A stretch of DNA of 64,000 bases from Torulaspora globosa (taxonomy: Eukaryota; Ascomycota; Saccharomycetes; Saccharomycetales; Saccharomycetaceae): NCBI RefSeq assembly GCF_014133895.1, contig NC_050730.1, positions 744,001 through 808,000 of the forward strand. Direction: 5' to 3'. Under the pieces are notes generated by a model. The model saw nothing but the letters and a program-made list of their open reading frames with translations, made no database searches and had not been told where the DNA came from. Every line of letters starts with the position of its first letter. The first letter of the stretch is position 1. Shown piece after piece: positions 40,258 through 47,853 of the stretch. A program made the translations under genes and the position numbers.

Positions 40258-40834
40258 TTGCGAGCACACAGATCAATATTTTACGCTACTTGCAATCACT
40301 TCCCGATCAACTTTAAATCAGTAAAATATCGTCACCACAGCCTTCCAATTAGCTCTCGAGACCGTTTTTCCCAATCAATCCTGCAAACCGGAATATTATA
40401 CACTTTCTCTCAGATCAATCACTTCCGACTCAGGCTTATCATAAAGCACATTCCTTACAACTTAGCAAATTACTACGTCAAGAGATCAATATGACGCCGA
40501 TGCTCTTTCGGATATCAGAACCCTGAAGAAGGAGGCTTAGCTAGATGAGAAATTTTGACAGAAATTCATGGCAAGAAAAATGCTCGTACATAAACTGCTT
40601 GCTAATCAGGCTTACTAGCCGCATTACTTGTAGAATCGAGGCCGGGGATATGCTTTAGCCTCGATCTTGCGACGGGGTGCCAGAACGTAGGCCGTCTCTT
40701 TGCACCTGTAAAGCCGCTTGTTTAAGCCTCTGCTCGTAGCTTGAGTTCGTTGAGGGCGACCGATTGCAAGAGAATGCTTGCTTGAAGAGTTATCGGCGAT
40801 CAGGACCAGGGTCCAAGTGTGACGTAGAGATCCA
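40258..40834. promoter_or_regulatory. PMC1/SEN34 divergent promoter region
   Basis: 577 bp between two gene starts. GAGGCT cores occur at 40532-40537 (plus) and at 40657-40662 and 40725-40730 (minus); these resemble, but do not fully match, the Crz1 element GAGGCTG. Nothing else recognised. Confidence 0.35.
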
Positions 40835-41668
40835 ATGGCTGTTGAACCTGTGCGAATCAATGTTACCATGAGTGAGGATGGAACGGTGACGAATGCGTTG
40901 GTTTTTAGTCTGAAGGACATCAGACGATTGAGAGAGCAAGGTGTTTGCGGTGTTCTCTCTGGTAGTCTGCCTACGATTGCACAGCAGAATGTGTTTCTGT
41001 CTGTTCCTTTAAGGCTGTCTGCTGAAGAAGCTGTGTGGTTGCTGGAGAAAGGCTACGCTAGGGCGAATGTGAGTAGACCCACCGCTATTAGCGAGACGCT
41101 ACAGGACGAGAGTTTGGCCAGCGAGCTATCGGAGAAGGCAAAGTTGAGAGTGGAGGAAGAGTTTGAGCGACAGCGAGTCTACAAAAGGGAGCAGCACGCT
41201 TTGAAGTTGCGAAAGCTTGGGATCGAGGAGAAACATAGGGACGAAGATGAACATTTGCTGGAATCCTCGCTGTTCTACGAGGTCATGAACGATTCCACAA
41301 TACTGCGAGATGGGAGCGGAGATGCCGAAGATTTGGTGGATCGCTTGAAGGCGAAATACTCTCAGGACGGTAACTTCAAGGTGTTCCGCAGCTTGAGAAG
41401 CCACGGTTTGGTTGTGTCACCGGGCGCGAGATTTGGCGGAAAGTTCATCGCCTATCCAGGAGACCCACTCCGATACCATTCGCATATGGTGGTCAGCTCG
41501 CCGCTTGACTACAGAAAAGATCCGATCGAGTTCCGCGATATAATCAACGGATCCAGGCTGTCAACTACCGTTAAAAAGATATGGGTTCTGAGTGGCATCG
41601 ACACACAGGAGAGGCAAGAGGAAGAACAGGTCAAGTTCTTCTCGATCGAATGGGCGGGGTTCGGTTAA
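40835..41668 (+). CDS. SEN34: SEN34, catalytic subunit of tRNA splicing endonuclease
   Basis: 277 residues (275 in S. cerevisiae). The N-terminal domain has CGVLSGSLPTIAQQNVFLSVPLRL (~38-61). A charged coiled middle follows (~95-140). The C-terminal nuclease fold (~175-277) holds the catalytic triad Tyr207 (in FIAYPGDP), His215 (in RYHSH) and Lys247/248 (in TTVKKIW). It ends FFSIEWAGFG, as in yeast Sen34. Sen34 cuts the 3' splice site of pre-tRNA introns within the Sen2-Sen34-Sen15-Sen54 complex on the mitochondrial surface. A substrate, the intron-containing tRNA-Pro gene, lies 17 kb away. The ATG at 40835 extends the N-terminus ~18 residues beyond S. cerevisiae; the Met at residue 12 (40868) is an alternative start. 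Neighbour RFA1 is as in YAR007C-YAR008W. Confidence 0.95.
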   Translation: MAVEPVRINVTMSEDGTVTNALVFSLKDIRRLREQGVCGVLSGSLPTIAQQNVFLSVPLRLSAEEAVWLLEKGYARANVSRPTAISETLQDESLASELSEKAKLRVEEEFERQRVYKREQHALKLRKLGIEEKHRDEDEHLLESSLFYEVMNDSTILRDGSGDAEDLVDRLKAKYSQDGNFKVFRSLRSHGLVVSPGARFGGKFIAYPGDPLRYHSHMVVSSPLDYRKDPIEFRDIINGSRLSTTVKKIWVLSGIDTQERQEEEQVKFFSIEWAGFG

Positions 41669-41685
41669 GGTGACGTATGTACAGT

Positions 41686-42825
41686 CTATCTAGCTCCAGT
41701 ACCGAAGAATTTGTTGAACCCGACCAGCGTAAACCGGTATCTGACATCTCCTCTGTCCAGTCTGGTCAGACCTTCGTGGATGCCGGCTTCCGAGACATCG
41801 ATGGTTTCGACCCAAGGCTTGAAACCGTGCTTGGCCGCTAAGTCGAGCAGCTCGATCGCCTCCTGTCTAGAACCCAGCTTGGAGACACCGATAGAGCAGC
41901 CGCTTCTGATGAAGGTGAATGGTTTAAGGTCGAAGCTTTCGTTCTTTTCGGGCAAGCCGACAGAGAGCAGTTGGCGGTTCACTTTCAAGACGCTGGCGAA
42001 AGCGTCAAGATCCAAAGCCGTAGTCGAAGACGCACAGTTCAAAATCAAGTGAAAACTATCGGTCAAGCCAGAGCTCCAGTTCTCATCCTCCCCGGTAGCG
42101 ATGAAGGAATCGGCGCCCATTTTCAAGGCATCCTCCTTCTTCTCGCTTGACCGGGAGAAGGCCGTAACGTGTGCTCCAAGTGCTTTGGCGATCATGACCG
42201 CCATATGTCCCAGACCACCGATGCCAATGATCCCGACTCTAGGGCTCTCAATCCCTTCGATGCTACGCTTGATCGGCGAGTACACCGTGAGTCCACCACA
42301 CATCAATGGCGCGACATACGCGGATGGGATCCGATCGGGAATTGGGAAACAGAACTGCTCATGAGCACGGACGTGCGAAGAATATCCGCCCTGCGACACA
42401 TACCCATCAGGGTACCTAGAACAGTAGGTGCCGACGCTCTTCAAACAGTACTGTTCGTTATTGCTCGAACAACGCGGACATGCCATACAAGACGAAGCCT
42501 GCGCACCCAAACCGACCCTCTGGCCTAAACTACAAAGAGTAACTTTGTCGCCAACGGCGACCACTCTGCCGATGACTTCGTGGCCTACAACCTGAGATTT
42601 GGGCCCGTAACTAGACGAGAGACAAGCTAAAGGCGCGTCCGACCACTCATTCTTCAAAGAAAACAGCTCGGAGGCACAAATGCCACAGCACTCAACCTCA
42701 ATGTCAACGTCGTGTTCACCAAACTTCTTCGGTTCATACGAAGTCAACTTTGGTCGGTCCCAGTCCTTAGGATCCGTAATGGCGAAACCTTTAAATTCTC
42801 GGGGATAATCAACTTTAATTGCCAT
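41686..42825 (-). CDS. Zinc alcohol dehydrogenase of the ADH6/ADH7 (cinnamyl alcohol dehydrogenase) type
   Basis: 379 residues, medium-chain dehydrogenase/reductase. The structural zinc loop has four cysteines (C-x2-C-x2-C-x7-C in SSCMACPRCSSNNEQYC). Catalytic zinc ligands are a Cys in ECCGICASE, His in GHEV and Cys in LMCGGLTVY. The coenzyme motif is GIGGLGHM, followed by FSRSSEKKEDA, which suits NADPH. The C-terminus GDVRYRFTLVGF matches Adh6/Adh7, which reduce aldehydes with NADPH. Two oddities: the segment after the first zinc Cys reads ASELFSLKNEW, where Adh6 has GSDIHCAAGHW, so the usual Asp and His are replaced; and ~10 extra residues (PLACLSSSYGPKSQ) precede GHE. Ends 18 bp from the SEN34 stop. 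No ortholog at this place in S. cerevisiae. Confidence 0.88.
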   Translation of the reverse strand: MAIKVDYPREFKGFAITDPKDWDRPKLTSYEPKKFGEHDVDIEVECCGICASELFSLKNEWSDAPLACLSSSYGPKSQVVGHEVIGRVVAVGDKVTLCSLGQRVGLGAQASSCMACPRCSSNNEQYCLKSVGTYCSRYPDGYVSQGGYSSHVRAHEQFCFPIPDRIPSAYVAPLMCGGLTVYSPIKRSIEGIESPRVGIIGIGGLGHMAVMIAKALGAHVTAFSRSSEKKEDALKMGADSFIATGEDENWSSGLTDSFHLILNCASSTTALDLDAFASVLKVNRQLLSVGLPEKNESFDLKPFTFIRSGCSIGVSKLGSRQEAIELLDLAAKHGFKPWVETIDVSEAGIHEGLTRLDRGDVRYRFTLVGFNKFFGTGAR

Positions 42826-43757
42826 GTTTCCTAACCTTTGCAGTTTCTCTTCCTCCCAAGCACCATCGCCATTCCCAGCTCTGGAAAGACTATATTTAAC
42901 AGAAACCTATGGAAGTAAGACGAGCGGAGTAGAAACTCAATTACGTCACAGATCTCGAAACGGCGAAAGATAAACACCAACACCAAGTCAAAGACACACG
43001 CAGCCGAAACCGGCAATTGAACAGTCTCACTCAGCTCAAGATTAGCTATTCCGAGATTTTTTTTCATTGGTCGTCGTCGACCAGCGAGAGCAGCTCTGAA
43101 GAAAATGCTTGGCACGCTGAGTGAATTACAGATCGTTTAAACGCACTGGAACGGAATCGTAAACAGCAATTACTCAGAGCCCGGAATATCTGCATCTCGT
43201 AATTTCCGCCACAGAGGTGGATTTATCCCTCGTTCAGACTCTGTTTCTTTTACCGCGGTCAACCTCGTTGATTTGACCGTTGAGCGAGAATTTTTTTCCC
43301 ACTGTTATCGACAGCGTCGTCGATAGACGACGTAATTGACAGACGAAGAGAGACAAATGAAGCTACAGAGGATGCCGTTTGTTTTCGTTTTCCTTTTTCC
43401 AGCTAATTGTACACACGACTGTCAGTACAAACCCATCTAGTCAGTTCAAGACGACGTTCTGAACGTGCAATTTACGACTTGAACTATATAAAAAGGGTTT
43501 TTTCAATGGGTATTGTAGCTCAACTATCCTGGTTCGAAGCTTTACTCCTTGTATTAAAGAACCAGATCTTTTTTTTTAAAATCTCCCCCTACATCCTCTG
43601 ATTATTATTATTTTATTATCACAGAGCAGGGCATTTGCTACAATACGAGATATACAAGCTCAACCATAGCCAAGAGATTGCCTTACTGCTTAGATAGTAA
43701 AGAAAAGGATTGATAATAATAATAATAATAATCGATTAGCTGATTGATTGAAAAAAA
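42826..43757 (+). promoter_or_regulatory. ADH-like/PMA1 divergent region and PMA1 noncoding first exon
   Basis: Promoter region of both genes. A TATA box, TATATAAAAA, is at 43485-43494. The stretch between it and the donor at 43758 (putative untranslated exon 1) contains no ATG after 43506. A (TAA)n tract occupies ~43713-43732. An ACCGCGGT palindrome at 43252-43259 resembles, but does not match, the Pdr1/Pdr3 site TCCGCGGA. No small gene recognised. Confidence 0.6.
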
Positions 43758-44034
43758 GTATGTTTCCCCTTTTAGGTTGAGTTGATAAACCATGTTTCTC
43801 TATTTGTTGTGCGGGCTTCCGGATTGAGCGATTATGCATCCGAAAAAAAGACGCATCCGCTTTGGGAAATCTGTAAACAAAGGACTCGAAAGCTGGACAG
43901 AAGCTTTACGAAGACCATGGTTTGTCGAACTCATTGATATAAAGTTCAAGATGGTGCTGCAATACCGAATACCTCTTGTCCTTTTGATTTTTTTTCGAAT
44001 GTTTGTTACTAACCGTGTTGCGTGCCTACTATAG
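43758..44034 (+). other. Putative 5'-leader intron of PMA1
   Basis: Donor GTATGT at 43758-43763, branch point TACTAAC at 44007-44013, a T-rich tract before it (~43980-43995), and acceptor TAG at 44032-44034 immediately before the PMA1 ATG; length 277. The segment contains six ATGs, whereas the exon before it is ATG-free. No box C/D motifs seen inside. Confidence 0.82.
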
Positions 44035-46749
44035 ATGTCTGAAGCTGTGCATGAACCAACGACGGAGAAGGCTCCACAGGTTCCACCTAGTGAGTCTGAC
44101 GAGTCTGACGACGATGACATCGACGCTTTGATCGATGAGTTGCAATCCAACCACAACTTGGACGATGAGGAGTCCGAGGATGAAGGTAGAGCCGCTGCAG
44201 GTGAAGCCAGAGTCATCCCAGAAGAGATGTTGCAAACCGACCCATCGTACGGTTTGACCTCTGACGAAGTAACCAAGAGAAGAAAGAAGTACGGTCTTAA
44301 CCAGATGGCTGAGGAGAACGAGAACTTGCTTGTCAAGTTTTTGATGTTCTTCATTGGTCCAATTCAATTCGTTATGGAGGCTGCTGCTATCTTGGCTGCC
44401 GGTTTGGAAGATTGGGTCGATTTTGGTGTTATCTGTGGTTTGCTTATGTTGAACGCTGGTGTTGGTTTCATTCAGGAATACCAAGCCGGCTCCATTGTCG
44501 ATGAATTGAAGAAGACTTTGGCTAACACTGCCATTGTCATTAGAGATGGTGAACTGGTCGAGATTCCAGCCAACGAGATCGTCCCAGGTGACATCCTGCA
44601 ATTGGAAGATGGTACCGTTATCCCAGCTGATGGTCGTATTGTTACTGAGGACTGCTTTGTTCAAATCGACCAATCTGCCATCACTGGTGAGTCCTTGGCC
44701 GTTGACAAGCACTATGGTGACCAGACTTTCTCCTCTTCCACCGTTAAGAGAGGTGAGGCTTTCATGATCGTTACCGCTACTGGTGACAACACTTTTGTCG
44801 GTAGAGCTGCTGCTTTGGTTAACCAGGCTGCTGGTGGCCAAGGTCACTTCACCGAAGTCTTGAACGGTATTGGTATTATCTTGTTGGTTTTGGTCATCAT
44901 CACTTTGTTGGTTGTCTGGACCGCTGGTTTCTACAGAACCAACCGTATCGTTCCAATCTTGAGATACACCTTGGGTATCACCATTGTCGGTGTTCCAGTC
45001 GGTTTGCCAGCTGTCGTTACCACTACCATGGCTGTCGGCGCTGCTTACTTGGCTAAGAAGCAAGCTATTGTCCAAAAGTTGTCCGCTATTGAGTCTTTGG
45101 CTGGTGTCGAGATCTTGTGTTCTGATAAGACTGGTACTTTGACCAAGAACAAGTTGTCCTTGCACGAACCATACACTGTCGAGGGTGTCTCTGCCGATGA
45201 CTTGATGTTGACTGCTTGTTTGGCTGCTTCCAGAAAGAAGAAGGGTTTGGATGCTATCGACAAGGCTTTCTTGAAATCTTTGATCAACTATCCAAAGGCT
45301 AAGAACGCTTTGACCAAGTACAAGGTCTTGGAATTCCACCCATTCGACCCTGTCTCCAAGAAAGTTACCGCTGTTGTTGAATCCCCAGAAGGTGAAAGAA
45401 TTGTCTGTGTTAAAGGTGCTCCTTTGTTCGTCTTGAAGACTGTCGAGGAAGACCACCCAATCCCTGAGGATGTCCACGAAAACTACGAGAACAAGGTTGC
45501 TGAGTTGGCTTCCAGAGGTTTCAGAGCTTTGGGTGTCGCTAGAAAGAGAGGTGAAGGTCACTGGGAAATTTTGGGTGTTATGCCATGTATGGATCCTCCA
45601 AGAGACGACACTGCTCAAACTGTTAACGAAGCTAGACGTCTAGGTCTAAGAGTTAAGATGTTAACTGGTGACGCTGTCGGTATCGCTAAGGAAACTTGTA
45701 GACAATTGGGTTTGGGTGACAACATTTACAACGCTGAAAGACTAGGTCTAGGTGGTGGTGGTGACATGCCAGGTTCTGAATTGGCTGACTTTGTCGAGAA
45801 CGCCGACGGTTTCGCTGAAGTTTTCCCACAACACAAGTACAAGGTTGTCGAAATTTTGCAAAACAGAGGTTACTTGGTTGCTATGACTGGTGACGGTGTT
45901 AACGATGCCCCATCTTTGAAGAAGGCTGACACCGGTATTGCCGTCGAAGGTGCTACCGATGCTGCTAGATCCGCTGCTGATATTGTTTTCTTGGCCCCAG
46001 GTTTGTCTGCTATTATTGATGCTTTGAAGACCTCGAGACAAATTTTCCACAGAATGTACTCTTACGTCGTCTACCGTATCGCTTTGTCTCTACATTTGGA
46101 AATCTTCTTGGGTCTATGGATTGCTATTCTAAACCACTCCTTGAACATCGAATTGATTGTTTTCATTGCTATTTTCGCTGACGTTGCTACTTTGGCTATT
46201 GCTTATGACAACGCTCCTTACTCTCAAAAGCCTGTCAAGTGGAACTTGCCAAGACTATGGGGTATGTCCATCATTTTGGGTGTTATCTTGGCTGTCGGTA
46301 CTTGGATTACTTTGACCTCCATGTTCTTGCCAAAGGGTGGTATCATCCAAAACTTTGGTTCCATTGACGGTGTCTTGTTTTTGGAAATCTCCTTGACTGA
46401 AAACTGGTTGATTTTCATCACAAGAGCAGTTGGTCCTTTCTGGTCTTCTATCCCATCTTGGCAATTGGCCGGTGCGGTGTTCGCCGTTGACATCATCGCC
46501 ACCATGTTCACCTTGTTCGGCTGGTGGTCTCAGAACTGGACCGACATTGTCACTGTCGTCCGTATCTATATCTGGTCTGTCGGTGTCTTCTGTGTCATGG
46601 GTGGTGCTTACTACCTAATGTCTGAATCTGAAGCATTCGACAGATTGATGAATGGTAAGCCAATGAAGGAACCAAAATCGACCAGATCCGTCGAAGACTT
46701 CTTGGCTGCCATGCAAAGAGTCTCTACTCAACACGAAAAAGAACATTAA
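44035..46749 (+). CDS. PMA1: PMA1, plasma-membrane H+-ATPase
   Basis: 904 residues (918 in S. cerevisiae; the difference is in the N-terminal acidic segment). P3A-type pump: acidic N-terminus (15-50), TM1-2 (~100-145), actuator with ITGES, TM3-4 with GVPVGLPAV, phosphorylation motif [12 protein letters not shown] with Asp ~364, nucleotide region with KGAP and MLTGDA, hinge [17 protein letters not shown]5-10, and the regulatory tail ending [10 protein letters not shown], in which Ser897 and Thr898 correspond to the glucose-regulated S911/T912. It drives nutrient uptake by pumping protons out. Codon choice is extremely biased (GGT, TTG, AAG, GTC), indicating very high expression. A canonical intron appears to end directly at this ATG. 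Confidence 0.98.
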   Translation: MSEAVHEPTTEKAPQVPPSESDESDDDDIDALIDELQSNHNLDDEESEDEGRAAAGEARVIPEEMLQTDPSYGLTSDEVTKRRKKYGLNQMAEENENLLVKFLMFFIGPIQFVMEAAAILAAGLEDWVDFGVICGLLMLNAGVGFIQEYQAGSIVDELKKTLANTAIVIRDGELVEIPANEIVPGDILQLEDGTVIPADGRIVTEDCFVQIDQSAITGESLAVDKHYGDQTFSSSTVKRGEAFMIVTATGDNTFVGRAAALVNQAAGGQGHFTEVLNGIGIILLVLVIITLLVVWTAGFYRTNRIVPILRYTLGITIVGVPVGLPAVVTTTMAVGAAYLAKKQAIVQKLSAIESLAGVEILCSDKTGTLTKNKLSLHEPYTVEGVSADDLMLTACLAASRKKKGLDAIDKAFLKSLINYPKAKNALTKYKVLEFHPFDPVSKKVTAVVESPEGERIVCVKGAPLFVLKTVEEDHPIPEDVHENYENKVAELASRGFRALGVARKRGEGHWEILGVMPCMDPPRDDTAQTVNEARRLGLRVKMLTGDAVGIAKETCRQLGLGDNIYNAERLGLGGGGDMPGSELADFVENADGFAEVFPQHKYKVVEILQNRGYLVAMTGDGVNDAPSLKKADTGIAVEGATDAARSAADIVFLAPGLSAIIDALKTSRQIFHRMYSYVVYRIALSLHLEIFLGLWIAILNHSLNIELIVFIAIFADVATLAIAYDNAPYSQKPVKWNLPRLWGMSIILGVILAVGTWITLTSMFLPKGGIIQNFGSIDGVLFLEISLTENWLIFITRAVGPFWSSIPSWQLAGAVFAVDIIATMFTLFGWWSQNWTDIVTVVRIYIWSVGVFCVMGGAYYLMSESEAFDRLMNGKPMKEPKSTRSVEDFLAAMQRVSTQHEKEH

Positions 46750-46969
46750 ACTTGTTGTGAAAATGACCATTTTCCACATTATGGTTAATTGATCAATTTT
46801 ATTGCTACAACTACTACGTGATTAATACCTTTTTCTCTTTAAATCAAATGATATCCCTAATTTCTAATAATACTGATAACAAGGACGCCAAATATGGGAA
46901 GTATCAAGGCAAAAGGTAATTGATGAGATGCTATAAAATCCTCTTTTGATGAGTTTAAGATCAGGACGA

Positions 46970-46973
<4 letters not shown>

Positions 46974-47000
<27 letters not shown>
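46974..47000. repeat. (AC)13.5 microsatellite flanked by an imperfect inverted repeat
   Basis: 27 bases of perfect alternating A and C. The flanks AGGACGACTCT (46963-46973) and AGGGTCGTCTT (47004-47014) are imperfect inverted copies (9 of 11 positions pair). Confidence 0.95.
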
Positions 47001-47692
47001 AGAAGGGTCGTCTTGTCATATTCGCATTATTGATGATAGAGCATTGATTCAAGGTACCATTTGCGAAGATATTCACACGCACACATCCATTGAGCGACAT
47101 TTCATTCTGATTCACACACCAAGGGTGAAGAGGAAGGTTCAATTATTCAGAGCTTGGACGGACTTCAAGCACAACGCGCACATCAAACATCATTGACTTT
47201 TAATTTTGTTTTTGTTTCTAATGCACAAAATTCTAGTTTTTTTATACTGTTAATTTCTATATACTTGCACACACACACTCTAATTCATATTAATATTTGA
47301 GCTTGGCTGGTATCATCAACGCTTTACGCTACATTGCAGATGATGAAAGCTTGATAGAGACTCCTGGCAAATGGATTAGCAGACCAACGACAGATGACAG
47401 GATTGATTATTTTATTATTTTATTTACTGACACTTGAGAAAATCATCACACACGAAGCTCGCTGGCCCAAAATTTTCTACTGAGTGTCTCTGTGGTATGG
47501 AAGGATGGGAATACAGCTAATGAAGCTAGCATACTGAGGAGTCCTGAAGTCTCGAATAGCAGTGTTTCACAGACTATCAAGCAGGGTTGAAGAGGACATA
47601 AGTGGGAGTAGTAATAGGCCGTCAAAATTTGAATTTAGAGGGATATTTCAGGCTCGATCTCTACTAGTGTGATTTGGTTGCTCACTCTATTT

Positions 47693-47817
47693 TGTACATT
47701 ACAACCTGTATTTTAGCGGAATATCTTCATCGGAAACGTCCTGGGGATACGTTTTACCTTGAATCTGTACATTAGCCACTGCCCTGTTTGTTTTCTGCCA
47801 CCACTGTTTGTACATTA
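47693..47817 (+). promoter_or_regulatory. Three TGTACATTA(N4)CTGY elements, putative Puf4 binding sites
   Basis: Exact TGTACATTA at 47693-47701, 47766-47774 and 47809-47817, each followed after four bases by CTGT, CTGC and CTGT. As RNA, UGUACAUUA fits the Puf4 consensus UGUAHAHUA. The last copy ends 36 bases before the PUF4 ATG, so at least that one is likely inside the mRNA leader. Confidence 0.65.
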
Positions 47818-47853
47818 TCATCTGTTACTGTCTGCTAGTCAGAAATTCTCCTT

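Larger units (their letters stand above)
46750..47853 (+). promoter_or_regulatory. Long PMA1-PUF4 intergenic region, CA-rich, with Puf4-like motifs
   Basis: 1.1 kb between the PMA1 stop and PUF4 start, both on the plus strand. It contains the PMA1 3' end, a CA tract at 46974-47000, scattered shorter CA blocks (about 47083-47095, 47111-47119, 47268-47279, 47447-47454), and three TGTACATTA elements near the PUF4 start. It is also the edge of an inversion relative to S. cerevisiae. No gene recognised. Confidence 0.6.

Noticed and set aside
42831..43115. 94-codon ORF upstream of the ADH-like gene
   Set aside because: No similarity to a known family and it sits in the promoter of the ADH-like gene; probably chance.
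43252..43259. ACCGCGGT palindrome as a Pdr1/Pdr3 site before PMA1
   Set aside because: The outer bases do not fit TCCGCGGA and it is ~780 bp from the PMA1 ATG.
43540..43560. GGTTCGAAGC, B-box-like sequence in the PMA1 promoter
   Set aside because: No matching A box or cloverleaf can be built around it, so it is not a tRNA gene.
44029..45618. 529-codon open frame on the minus strand inside PMA1
   Set aside because: It is antisense to a highly codon-biased gene. The restricted codon set of PMA1 removes stops on the opposite strand; the product is a Ser/Gln/Asp-rich shadow with no family likeness.
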